A stretch of DNA of 13,423 bases from JBGPRB01 sp964422155 (GTDB taxonomy: Bacteria > Chloroflexota > Dehalococcoidia > Dehalococcoidales > RBG-16-60-22). The stretch covers positions 1-13,423 of the forward strand of contig CAYQZZ010000056.1 in assembly GCA_964422155.1 (NCBI GenBank). Reading direction: 5' to 3'. Below, one piece after another: positions 1 to 5,936 of the stretch. Position 1 is the first letter of the stretch. Each line of letters begins with the position of its first letter. The position numbers were made by a program, and so were the translations under genes. Under the pieces are notes generated by a model. It made no database searches and was not told where the DNA came from. It saw only the letters and a program-made list of their open reading frames with translations.

Positions 1-51
1 GTCAGGTTGTGGCCCTGAAGACCGAGGGTTCAAATCCCTCCACTCACCCCA
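1..51 (+). tRNA. tRNA-His (GTG), 3' part only
   Basis: The 5' part lies outside the window. The anticodon stem TCAGG (2-6) pairs perfectly with CCTGA (14-18) around the loop TTGTGGC (7-13), which puts the anticodon GTG at 9-11 and makes this histidine. A 5-base variable loop (19-23) and a perfect T-stem GAGGG/CCCTC with loop TTCAAAT (24-40) follow. The 3' acceptor strand is CACTCAC (41-47). The discriminator is C48, as expected for tRNA-His, where it pairs with the extra G at -1. CCA is encoded at 49-51 and a second CCA follows at 52-54. The T-run at 55-60 could end transcription. Confidence 0.9.
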
Positions 52-100
52 CCATTTTTTCCCACCCTCCCAAAAACGGCTGCCCATCTTCACCGTCTTG

Positions 101-109
101 TGCTATAAT
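101..109 (+). promoter_or_regulatory. extended -10 promoter of the truncated tRNA-Arg copy
   Basis: TGC followed by TATAAT is a perfect extended -10 element, 16 bases before the tRNA-like 5' end at 126. No good -35 box is visible. The surrounding bases are homologous to the promoter of the complete tRNA-Arg at 1227-1235, so this is a duplicated tRNA promoter that now reads into the AT-rich insert. Confidence 0.6.
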
Positions 110-125
110 TGGACTTAACCTGCGT

Positions 126-165
126 GCGCCTGTAGCTCAGCGGACCAGAGCATCGGTCTTCGGAA
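126..165 (+). pseudogene. truncated tRNA-Arg (5' half)
   Basis: These 40 bases are identical to the first 40 bases of the complete tRNA-Arg at 1252-1291. They cover the acceptor 5' strand, D-arm, anticodon 5' stem and the loop with anticodon TCG, plus one base of the 3' stem. From base 166 the sequence is unrelated, so there is no 3' anticodon stem, T-arm or acceptor 3' strand and no functional tRNA can form. The break just after the anticodon loop is a typical crossover place for tyrosine recombinases, so this is probably the left junction of an integrated element. A simple tandem duplication followed by deletion is the alternative. Confidence 0.85.
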
Positions 166-239
166 GCCCTGAACATACTTTGCATAATGAACCTCCTCTG
201 ACCTATATTTTCTCGGAAGTATAAACCTGTTATTACACC

Positions 240-270
240 ATTGTCAAAACCCTTCCAAATTTTTGACAAT
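240..270. promoter_or_regulatory. perfect 10-base inverted repeat overlapping a -35-like box
   Basis: ATTGTCAAAA (240-249) and TTTTGACAAT (261-270) are exact reverse complements separated by 11 bases. The right arm contains TTGACA (263-268), a consensus -35 box, with a weak -10 candidate about 17 bases later (TAAAGT, 286-291). It lies upstream of the membrane-protein gene, so an operator for a dimeric repressor is a reasonable guess. It has no T-run and does not look like a terminator. Confidence 0.45.
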
Positions 271-424
271 CAATATCAAAAATACTAAAGTGTTCCTACT
301 GTACCGTATCAACTTGTAAAGGATGTTGGTATTGCCTAATCTGATAAATATGATTATGTGCCTAATAATACAAGGAGGCAGGCTATAATATTTATTCTTT
401 CTTGACGTGGTTGAGGTTAAGCGT

Positions 425-1000
425 ATGAAACAAGAAAAACCATTAAAGCGGGAAAATCAACCCCTAGAAGAAAAGCAAAGGCGAGAAACGATAGCTAAAT
501 TGAATGAGTGGAGGGCAAAAGGTGACGATTACCTAAGAAAGAAACAAGAAAAAGAAGAACAGTTTGCTAAAAAATGGCATAAACTTATTTATTCCCTTCT
601 GATTGGCGGTATCGGTGGTATTATTGCAAGTTTTTTCACCCTTGTTATTATTGGAATTACAGAATATGGTAATGAGTGGGTGCTACTTTCAGCATTAGTT
701 GTGGGTTTTATAATTTGCTTTTTGATTTCATTGGTCTACCTTAAAGCTATGAAGGATAAAACGCATTTCTATAGAATATTATTTGGGGGAATTTTCGGTC
801 TGTTGGTTGGGGGAATATTAAGTTTCTTAATCTGGCACATTGACACTTATATTATGGAGAAACATTTTGATGCATTCATGAGTGAAGATTTGATATGGTT
901 TGTGATAGTTGGTTCAATAATTGGAGCGATAATCGGTGTGAACATTACACGTGAATTTGGGAAAAAATATCTTGATAGACTTACAGGAACAGAAAAGTAG
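425..1000 (+). CDS. hypothetical four-helix membrane protein in the tRNA-Arg insert
   Basis: I do not recognise the family. The product (191 residues) starts with about 50 highly charged, Lys/Glu/Arg-rich residues likely to form a cytoplasmic helix or coiled coil. Four hydrophobic segments follow at about 54-78, 85-106, 118-139 and 155-174, then a short basic tail. Segments 1, 3 and 4 carry repeated small-residue patterns (GGIGG, GGIFG, GSIIG), typical of tightly packed helices. I chose the ATG at 425 because GAGG lies 8 bases before it (413-416). The in-frame GTG at 407 has no ribosome site at normal distance; AAGGAGG at 372-378 is too far away. Base use is much more AT-rich than in the core genes, and the gene sits alone between the two tRNA-Arg copies, so it is probably cargo of a mobile element. 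No function can be given. Confidence 0.7.
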   Translation: MKQEKPLKRENQPLEEKQRRETIAKLNEWRAKGDDYLRKKQEKEEQFAKKWHKLIYSLLIGGIGGIIASFFTLVIIGITEYGNEWVLLSALVVGFIICFLISLVYLKAMKDKTHFYRILFGGIFGLLVGGILSFLIWHIDTYIMEKHFDAFMSEDLIWFVIVGSIIGAIIGVNITREFGKKYLDRLTGTEK

Positions 1001-1056
1001 ACGTGATAATAAAGCAGGCGATATTTTATCTTGTAACGTTTTAGGGAGTGACCTAT

Positions 1057-1143
1057 TTGCATCGGAATATGCATATAGAAACGCTTCGTGGTTTATTAAT
1101 AGATTTATTTGAATATAAATTCAATATAAATTTATACACCTGA
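1057..1143 (+). CDS. possible 28-residue small ORF
   Basis: A TTG codon at 1057 has AGGGAG (1043-1048) 8 bases before it and opens a 28-codon frame ending at TGA (1141-1143). The peptide contains an amphipathic-looking stretch (ETLRGLLIDLFEY). It follows the membrane-protein gene by 56 bases in the same AT-rich insert. Nothing beyond the ribosome site and the open frame supports it, and a chance ORF is quite possible. Confidence 0.2.
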   Translation: MHRNMHIETLRGLLIDLFEYKFNINLYT

Positions 1144-1221
1144 TTATACCCTTCTATACCCTATTCCTCTTCTTGTTACTAATAACATCAATACTTACCC
1201 ACCTTCTGACTGTCTATATCT

Positions 1222-1291
1222 TCTTGTGCTATAATTTAACTTAACTCGCATGCGCCTGTAGCTCAGCGGACCAGAGCATCGGTCTTCGGAA
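1222..1291 (+). repeat. right copy of the 70-base direct repeat
   Basis: This is the partner of 96-165. It contains the promoter and the first 40 bases of the intact tRNA-Arg. Because this copy leads into a full 3' half, it is the functional one. Confidence 0.8.
1227..1235 (+). promoter_or_regulatory. extended -10 promoter of tRNA-Arg
   Basis: TGC followed by TATAAT is an ideal extended -10, ending 16 bases before the mature tRNA 5' end at 1252. A weak -35 candidate (TCTGAC, 1205-1210) lies upstream. The same nine bases occur at 101-109 and, on the minus strand, at 3161-3153. Confidence 0.65.
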
Positions 1292-1325
1292 CCGGGGGTC
1301 GTGGGTTCGAATCCCTCCAGGCGCG
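1252..1325 (+). tRNA. tRNA-Arg (TCG), complete
   Basis: The cloverleaf folds fully. The acceptor GCGCCTG (1252-1258) pairs with CAGGCGC (1318-1324). The D-stem is GCTC/GAGC. The anticodon stem TCGGT/ACCGG flanks the loop CTTCGGA, with anticodon TCG at 1286-1288. The variable loop is GGGTC, the T-loop TTCGAAT and the discriminator G1325. CCA is not encoded, unlike in the neighbouring tRNA-His. The T-stem GTGGG/CCCTC contains one T-T mismatch (1302/1316), and the anticodon stem has one G-T pair. The first 40 bases are duplicated at 126-165, so this gene may be a hybrid with the 5' half supplied by an integrated element and the 3' half by the original chromosome. Confidence 0.93.
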
Positions 1326-1339
1326 GTTAGGTTTTAGAA

Positions 1340-1386
1340 AAGAAAATGCCCCCTGAAAACATCTCAGAGGGCATCTCAATTTTTAT
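1340..1386. terminator. bidirectional intrinsic terminator
   Basis: ATGCCCCCTGA (1346-1356) pairs with TCAGAGGGCAT (1364-1374) with one mismatch around a 7-base loop. On the minus strand the stem is followed by a T-rich run (complement of 1345-1335), fitting the end of pckA. On the plus strand T's at 1380-1385 fit the end of the tRNA-Arg transcript. It sits 15 to 20 bases from each gene. Confidence 0.75.
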
Positions 1387-1402
1387 AGTATTAAACTATC
1401 CC

Positions 1403-3004
1403 CTACACCTTCCCGAAAACCTTCCTCACTTTGGGGTTCAAGCCGCCGCCGATTTTCTCAACAGAATCGTAGCGGATGCGCTGGAGCTCTTTCTGCTTTT
1501 CTTCAAACTCGCTCTGCGTATAGAGCCTCTCCGGGTGCACCAGGATATCGTCTACGGCGCGGATAGACGCCGGCACTTTGAAACCGCTGGGAGAATCCAC
1601 CCAGTCCTCGAGACCTCCCCGCAGCAGCGAGTCGAGTATGCTCATGGTATGGCTGACGGCGATGTCTTTAAAGTGATAGCCTTCCCCGACCGAACCCGTG
1701 TTCATCAGGTAGTAATTTAAATGGGGCAGATTCTCCAGAATATCGTAGAACCGGTTGGCGTGAGCCGACCTGTCCCCGGCGATAAAGGGGTCATAGAAAA
1801 ACTCCGTCCGGATTTGACCCGCCTGGGTTGGGTCGCCCGCCGAGGATTCCATCGCCTGACCCAGGACCATCAGCGCAGCCGCCTGCTCCAGGCTCAGCTT
1901 GCAGATTGCCGGAATTATCGGCCCGCGGGTAATAAGGACAACATTATCGATTTTTTCGATGTCGATATGGGGGCTGGCGTGCATGAAGTCCCGCCGCAAA
2001 ACGACCGCCCGGCCGTTGGAAGTCCTCGAAAAATTCTCGAAGTCGAAATCGCCCCTTTCGGTGACAAAGACGTTCTCGCAGACCGTTTCCGATTTTAGCA
2101 GGCCATAGAATATCTCGACCTGCTCCCCGGGGTTCACCCCCTCGGTCTTGACGAAGACACCACCGGCCTCGAAGCCGTTAAACGAACCGTCCGGCATAAG
2201 AGTACCGCCGTCGTCCTGTATCAGCCACGACCTCTCCATGCCCTTACGGGCGAGAATCTGGCAGGTAGTGGTGGTCTTGCCGTTAGCGCTCAGGGCGATG
2301 AGCAGAGTCCTTACCGGCTGGTAACCGCCGTGAGCCGACTGGAGAAAGTCCTCGCGGCAGCCGGCATGCAGGAAAATGCCGCCCCGCCTTGTTTTGGCCA
2401 CCCAGTCCTCGGAGGCGAATACCCCCTTCTTATACTCTCCTATGTAGTTGCTATTCCGCACAATCTTAACGACCCGGCCGTCATTCAGAAAGGCCAGCCG
2501 TATCGTGATATCCTTCTGGGGCAGCGGTTTCGACTTGTTGGTCTGCCAGGCTTCATCACCGAAAAAGACAATCTGGTAGTCCGGCTTAGTTACGGGCTTC
2601 CGGGCCGGTATGAAAAGGTTCTTGCCGCCGTAGGCGACGTGGGCGAACTTCTCCGGGATGATAAGCCTGACTATCGTATTACTATTCGGATTACCCACAA
2701 TACGGTCGATAGATATCAACCGCTCTTTAGCCAGGGCTTTCTCGCACTGATTTAACAGCTTCAATTCCTCTTCGCCGAAGGAGTCATCAACACTGTTTTT
2801 GGTGAACATCTGCGACCGCGAAGTCGGCTCGCTTTCGGCGACGAAGTTATTGTAGATAGTCTTGACGACCCTCTCCTCCTTCTCCACCAGCGCTCTCAGT
2901 ACATCGTCAGGGGGATTGTCCAGCAACCTGTTTTCAGCTTTCGCTTTCTCCCTGATTTTCTCAGCCGTCCGGGCAAACTCTTCCAGATTGATTTTCGAAC
3001 TCAT
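1403..3004 (-). CDS. pckA: phosphoenolpyruvate carboxykinase, divergent ATP-type
   Basis: PEPCK interconverts oxaloacetate plus ATP and PEP plus CO2 plus ADP in the cytoplasm, linking the C4 acid pool to gluconeogenesis. The 533-residue product has the usual length. Family landmarks are in order: a SRS substrate-loop equivalent near the N-terminus, GEYKKGVF (189-196; GEMKKGMF in E. coli), a P-loop LSANGKTTTT (239-248), a metal-binding DD (264-265), GRAVVL with the conserved Arg (332), and a C-terminal NTGSVGEG (435-442). Several signatures are altered: the P-loop lacks its first Gly, and DDEH reads DDGG, so this is a divergent branch. I chose the ATG at 3004 because GGGAGG lies 7 bases upstream; the 45 further in-frame residues upstream do not look like PEPCK. 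The gene is monocistronic with a terminator 29 bases past its stop and an attenuator-like leader. Confidence 0.85.
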   Translation of the reverse strand: MSSKINLEEFARTAEKIREKAKAENRLLDNPPDDVLRALVEKEERVVKTIYNNFVAESEPTSRSQMFTKNSVDDSFGEEELKLLNQCEKALAKERLISIDRIVGNPNSNTIVRLIIPEKFAHVAYGGKNLFIPARKPVTKPDYQIVFFGDEAWQTNKSKPLPQKDITIRLAFLNDGRVVKIVRNSNYIGEYKKGVFASEDWVAKTRRGGIFLHAGCREDFLQSAHGGYQPVRTLLIALSANGKTTTTCQILARKGMERSWLIQDDGGTLMPDGSFNGFEAGGVFVKTEGVNPGEQVEIFYGLLKSETVCENVFVTERGDFDFENFSRTSNGRAVVLRRDFMHASPHIDIEKIDNVVLITRGPIIPAICKLSLEQAAALMVLGQAMESSAGDPTQAGQIRTEFFYDPFIAGDRSAHANRFYDILENLPHLNYYLMNTGSVGEGYHFKDIAVSHTMSILDSLLRGGLEDWVDSPSGFKVPASIRAVDDILVHPERLYTQSEFEEKQKELQRIRYDSVEKIGGGLNPKVRKVFGKV

Positions 3005-3105
3005 TTCAAGACCTCCCTGCGATTTTATGGGCCTTACCTGCCACCCAAACACTTCCCCTTCAGGAGAAAAGGTAAAAGAGAAAGCGGGCAAGGCATCAGC
3101 CCTTG

Positions 3106-3131
3106 AAAAAGCACCCCTGATAACCCAGGGG
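3106..3131 (-). terminator. attenuator-like hairpin in the pckA leader
   Basis: Read on the minus strand, CCCCTG, a 6-base loop and CAGGGG form a perfect 6-bp GC-rich stem (3131-3114). Three bases later comes TTTTT (3110-3106). It lies between the pckA promoter (-10 at 3158-3153) and the start codon at 3004, so a premature stop of the leader transcript is possible. I see no known riboswitch consensus and no clear anti-terminator partner. Confidence 0.5.
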
Positions 3132-3142
3132 CGAATCAATGA

Positions 3143-3161
3143 ATTATACTCAATTATAGCA
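3143..3161 (-). promoter_or_regulatory. pckA promoter, two TATAAT boxes
   Basis: On the minus strand an extended -10 TGC-TATAAT occupies 3161-3153, and a second TATAAT follows at 3148-3143. No good -35 box is visible in the A/T-rich tract upstream, in keeping with an extended -10 promoter. The leader to the pckA ATG would be roughly 140 bases, long enough for the hairpin described at 3106-3131. Confidence 0.55.
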
Positions 3162-3236
3162 TATTTTTTTATTAAAAATATATAACATTTATTGATTTAT
3201 TCTCTTTACTATCTTTTATTACAGAACATCGTTATA

Positions 3237-3242
3237 TATAAT
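3237..3242 (+). promoter_or_regulatory. -10 box of the DUF5808-like gene
   Basis: TATAAT lies 28 bases before the ATG at 3271. The region 17 bases upstream (TTTTAT/TTTATT) is only a weak -35. It diverges from the pckA promoter, with about 75 bases of A/T-rich DNA between the two. Confidence 0.4.
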
Positions 3243-3270
3243 AGTAATAGGAGTTAACAAAGGAGCGCTT

Positions 3271-3624
3271 ATGGGCAAGTGGCTTGTCAGGCTAATCGAG
3301 GCAGCGGTTGTTACGGTCACCCTGGCCGCAGTATGCCAGGAACTGGAAAAACCCAGAGAACAGAGGCACTGGCACGGGAAGTTGGGCTTCATCCCCTATG
3401 ACTTTCGCCTGCCCACTATCGAGAGGTTCAAGGAATCCTGCTGGAACCCGGATGATAGCCGTATTTTCACGCCGGGGATATGGGGCATCGGCTGGGTGAT
3501 AAATTTCTTCACCCTGCTGGAAAAGATGAGGATTATCGGTGAATATTATGTGACCGAGGAAGACTTCCTGATGCCGACCGAGTCCCTGCGGAAGATACTG
3601 GAAAACCGCCCGGTGATGCCGTAG
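3271..3624 (+). CDS. small DUF5808-like protein
   Basis: The product is 117 residues. Residues about 3-24 form a weakly amphipathic hydrophobic stretch that may contact the membrane. The C-terminal half contains WNPDDSRIFTP followed by GIGWVINF. This resembles the DUF5808 signature, in which a WNPDDPRIFVPK-like segment is followed by G-x-G-x-T-x-N-F. The role of that family is unknown to me; it often accompanies membrane proteins. The start is well supported: AAAGGAG lies 6 bases before the ATG. Base composition matches the core genes. It is divergent from pckA and converges on the HEPN-like gene with only four bases between stop codons. The family name rests on motif memory rather than a search. 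Confidence 0.65.
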   Translation: MGKWLVRLIEAAVVTVTLAAVCQELEKPREQRHWHGKLGFIPYDFRLPTIERFKESCWNPDDSRIFTPGIWGIGWVINFFTLLEKMRIIGEYYVTEEDFLMPTESLRKILENRPVMP

Positions 3625-3628
3625 TTAG

Positions 3629-4201
3629 TTAAGGTTCAAACCGAAGAAACACTTCTAAAAGTCCATTAGGATTTGTAGGCCAGTATTGTGGATATTTGGG
3701 CTTTATGGCACCATCTACAAATTCAAATTCAAAAACCTCCGCTTCCACAGTACCAAGAGCAATCATCTTATTTTTTGATATGTTGTGTAATTTTTCTTTA
3801 TCGGTTTGAACTTCAGTATTTAAATGGTGGTAATCATTACGATTTTTCCAAATTTCTTCCATTGCATTTTTACAAATGAGAGTAATTTTACCTTCTTTAT
3901 GCAATTTATTAACCTTGGCTTTAAAAGACTTGCATTGTAGATTATTCTTTTTACATAAGTCACGAACAATAGCTTCAGTAACTGCCTGGCAAAGAGCTAT
4001 GCAAGCAAAGAAATAACCATCGCGATAAAGAAGTGCACACTCAACTGAGATTGAAGCCCAATGCGCGTTAGGTGTCAATTTAGTGGTATCAATTTCCATA
4101 TAACGCGATACTCGCTCTGATACCGTACCCAAGCAAATTTGCTTCAAGTCATTTTCTAGTTGGGCTCGTCTATGTAACTCCTGCATCTGCTTTTCATCCA
4201 T
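3629..4201 (-). CDS. HEPN-like protein with RNxxxH motif
   Basis: The product (190 residues from the ATG at 4201) is mostly helical. A central stretch (ECALLYRDGYFFACIALCQA and onward, about 55-85) has the look of HEPN/DUF4145-type helices. RNDYHH (121-126) fits the Rx4H motif (RN-x3-H) that forms the active site in HEPN ribonucleases. The rest, with a Phe/Glu-rich C-terminal part, I do not recognise. It follows mtaB by 12 bases and probably shares its transcript. The GTG at 4210 is an alternative start; I prefer the ATG because a G-rich site (GGGGGTGGAG) precedes it. The gene is clearly more AT-rich than mtaB, which suggests transfer. No nucleotidyltransferase (MNT) antitoxin partner is beside it, so a toxin role is only a possibility. 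Confidence 0.6.
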   Translation of the reverse strand: MDEKQMQELHRRAQLENDLKQICLGTVSERVSRYMEIDTTKLTPNAHWASISVECALLYRDGYFFACIALCQAVTEAIVRDLCKKNNLQCKSFKAKVNKLHKEGKITLICKNAMEEIWKNRNDYHHLNTEVQTDKEKLHNISKNKMIALGTVEAEVFEFEFVDGAIKPKYPQYWPTNPNGLLEVFLRFEP

Positions 4202-4213
4202 TATCTCCACCCC

Positions 4214-5500
4214 CTATATTTTATTCCACACAACTCCTATAGACCCCCACACCCCGTCCCGGTAAAGCTTCATGAGTTTCACAGGTAAAACTCGATTGGT
4301 TAAGTCCTTATCGTTTCCGGCATAAACCTTGATATAGTTGCCGGTAAGACCGGACCAGATACCGCCTGACTGCTTCTCCCAGAGGACATTCATAGCTATA
4401 CCAAAAAACCGCTGCTGGAAACTTTTCGCGCTATCTCTGGCCAGGGACAGCATCTGCCGGCTACGCTGCTTCTTGACTGCGGCGGGTACCTGCTGCGTCA
4501 TATCAGCCGCCTCCGTGCCCGGTCGCGGCGAGTAAGGGAAAACGTGAATACGGGCAAACTGCATCTGCCGGCAGAAGTCCAGAGTTTCCTGAAACTCCGC
4601 ATCGGTCTCACCGGGAAAGCCGACGATAACGTCGGTGGTAATAGCCACGTCCGGCGCCGATTCCCGAATTAGGGCCACCGCTCGCTGATAGTCAGCGGTG
4701 TTATAGCGTCGCTTCATCCTTTTAAGCACGGTATCACTGCCACTCTGCAAAGACAGGTGGAAATGCGGGCACAAACGTGAGTCGCGCCACAGCCCGATTA
4801 GACTGGGTGAAATCTGGTGGGGCTGGAGGGAGGACAACCTCAGGCGGGGCACCGCCGTTTCCACAAGGATACGCTTCAAAAGTCCTTCCAGGTTTACCCC
4901 GTTACCGTTATAGGCGCCGATTTCCGTGCCGGTCAACACCACCTCCTGATAGCCGTTCGCCACCAGCCCCCTGACCAAGGCCGTCACGTTTTCCACGGGG
5001 ACGTTTTCTTCACGACTGCGCACCAGGGGTACGATGCAGTAGGCGCAGAAATTATGACACCCATCCTGGACTTTAACGAAAGCGCGGGTGCGACCATCCT
5101 CCTGCTTATTCATAGAGTCCCCAGCCACCGGCCTGGCCAGGTTGTCGGCATCCTCTAAAAGCTTGAGAAGGTTCATTTTCCGGTCGTTACCGATAACAAG
5201 CTCCACTCCCTCAATCTGCGCTAGCTCTTGGGGAGAACGCTGGGCATAGCAGCCGATGGCTACCAGTCGGGCGTTGGGATTGCGGCGGCGGGCCATCCTG
5301 AGCATGTGCCGCGACTTGCGGTCGGCGATATGGGTTACCGTGCAGGTGTTCAGTATATAGATATCGGCTTTATCCGTGGGCGCCACCAACCTGTACCCTG
5401 CCGCAGTCAACTGCCTTGCCAGCTGTTGCATCTCCGCCTGATTCAGCTTACAGCCGAGGCTGTCCAGAGCTACCGTGGGTCTTGCTGCTTTTTTATTCAT
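4214..5500 (-). CDS. mtaB: tRNA (t6A37)-methylthiotransferase MtaB
   Basis: MtaB is a radical-SAM enzyme that adds a methylthio group to N6-threonylcarbamoyladenosine at position 37 of ANN-reading tRNAs. The N-terminal MTTase domain shows its three cluster cysteines in LGCKLN (C17), NTCTV (C53) and GCYAQ (C84). The radical-SAM motif is DGCHNFCAYC (C148, C152, C155). A TRAM-like C-terminal region follows, ending near VWGSIGVVWN. At 428 residues it has the usual length. The start is uncertain: the ATG at 5500 fits the family N-terminus but has only a weak upstream AGAAG, and an in-frame TTG at 5521 would add seven residues. A promoter (TTGACC, 18 bases, TATAAT) lies just upstream. The downstream HEPN-like gene is probably co-transcribed. 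Confidence 0.9.
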   Translation of the reverse strand: MNKKAARPTVALDSLGCKLNQAEMQQLARQLTAAGYRLVAPTDKADIYILNTCTVTHIADRKSRHMLRMARRRNPNARLVAIGCYAQRSPQELAQIEGVELVIGNDRKMNLLKLLEDADNLARPVAGDSMNKQEDGRTRAFVKVQDGCHNFCAYCIVPLVRSREENVPVENVTALVRGLVANGYQEVVLTGTEIGAYNGNGVNLEGLLKRILVETAVPRLRLSSLQPHQISPSLIGLWRDSRLCPHFHLSLQSGSDTVLKRMKRRYNTADYQRAVALIRESAPDVAITTDVIVGFPGETDAEFQETLDFCRQMQFARIHVFPYSPRPGTEAADMTQQVPAAVKKQRSRQMLSLARDSAKSFQQRFFGIAMNVLWEKQSGGIWSGLTGNYIKVYAGNDKDLTNRVLPVKLMKLYRDGVWGSIGVVWNKI

Positions 5501-5535
5501 ACAAGATAAGGCTTCTAACAAATGATTATGTAAAA

Positions 5536-5565
5536 ATTATACTGTTATAGTTCCTAATGGGTCAA
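5536..5565 (-). promoter_or_regulatory. sigma-70-type promoter of mtaB
   Basis: On the minus strand TTGACC (5565-5560) and TATAAT (5541-5536) are separated by 18 bases. Transcription would start near 5529, giving a leader of about 30 bases before the ATG at 5500. Confidence 0.6.
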
Positions 5566-5841
5566 AAATATATAAATATTGTTGGCATTTGGGTGAATAG
5601 CTAACCTCACCCCTTACCCCTATCCGACCTGCTATATCATGCTAATGGTTACAACTGACCGGTCGGAGAGGGGATAATATTGAGAGGGTGCTTCGCCCCT
5701 TCTCGCTGCGCACTCCTCTCAGGGGAAATGAGAGTATTTTATGGGGAAAGGCGATTGATATTTTATAGGCTTTAAATAAGTATTGCTTCGTCGTGCCGAC
5801 CTGTCGTCCTTCCAAAGAAGGACTCGCGATGACCATTCGAC
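5566..5841. repeat. intergenic region with hairpin-forming repeats
   Basis: This gene-free stretch lies between the divergent mtaB and fabF promoters. CCCCTATCCGACC (5617-5629) pairs with 5661-5673 with one mismatch around a 31-base loop. A GTCCTTC/GAAGGAC hairpin with a 4-base loop occupies 5806-5823, inside a segment running from TTGCTTCGTCGT to CGCGATGAC (5783-5833), a layout typical of short interspersed repeats in many bacterial genomes. Between them lies a GAGAGGG...CCTCTCA segment (about 5680-5720). I see no gene here; a 71-codon minus-strand frame has no credible support. Confidence 0.55.
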
Positions 5842-5870
5842 TTGAAATTAATCTCAAAATATGTTAGAAA
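5842..5870 (+). promoter_or_regulatory. candidate fabF promoter
   Basis: TTGAAA (5842-5847) and TAGAAA (5865-5870) are spaced by 17 bases. Five of six -35 bases and four of six -10 bases match consensus. The start point would be near 5877, leaving a leader of about 57 bases before the ATT start at 5934. Confidence 0.45.
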
Positions 5871-5919
5871 TAAGTTGAATTCCTCAGGATATTCGCATTC
5901 CCCTTTAAGTGTAAAAACA

Positions 5920-5936
5920 GGGAGGTTATTACAATT
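5920..5936 (+). promoter_or_regulatory. ribosome binding site and ATT start of fabF
   Basis: GGGAGG (5920-5925) is followed by exactly 8 bases and then ATT (5934-5936), AAC. Reading back in frame from the ATG at 6000, every codon to the TAA at 5871-5873 is sense, and none is ATG, GTG or TTG. The conserved FabF N-terminal strand and loop (VVTGIGALTPLG) are encoded between 5934 and 6000. A non-canonical start is therefore required, and ATT 5934 is the only isoleucine codon at ideal spacing. Confidence 0.75.

Larger units (their letters stand above)
96..165 (+). repeat. left copy of a 70-base direct repeat (promoter plus tRNA-Arg 5' half)
   Basis: This stretch aligns without gaps to 1222-1291 at a constant offset of 1126 bases. 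I count five mismatches, all in the leader between the -10 box and the tRNA start, and none in the tRNA body. The two copies bracket the AT-rich segment carrying the membrane-protein gene. I read them as attachment-site-like repeats. Confidence 0.8.

Noticed and set aside
407..427. GTG at 407 as the start of the membrane-protein gene
   Set aside because: No ribosome site lies 5-10 bases upstream; GAGG fits the ATG at 425.
2330..2755. plus-strand ORFs within pckA (also 1346-1720 and 1721-2098)
   Set aside because: They are shadows of the pckA frame; the frame at 1346 even begins inside the terminator stem.
3005..3139. 45-residue N-terminal extension of PckA
   Set aside because: It shows no PEPCK similarity, crosses the leader hairpin, and the ATG at 3004 has a strong ribosome site.
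3629..4201. HEPN/MNT toxin-antitoxin pair
   Set aside because: No nucleotidyltransferase gene is beside either HEPN-like gene, so a classical pair is not supported.
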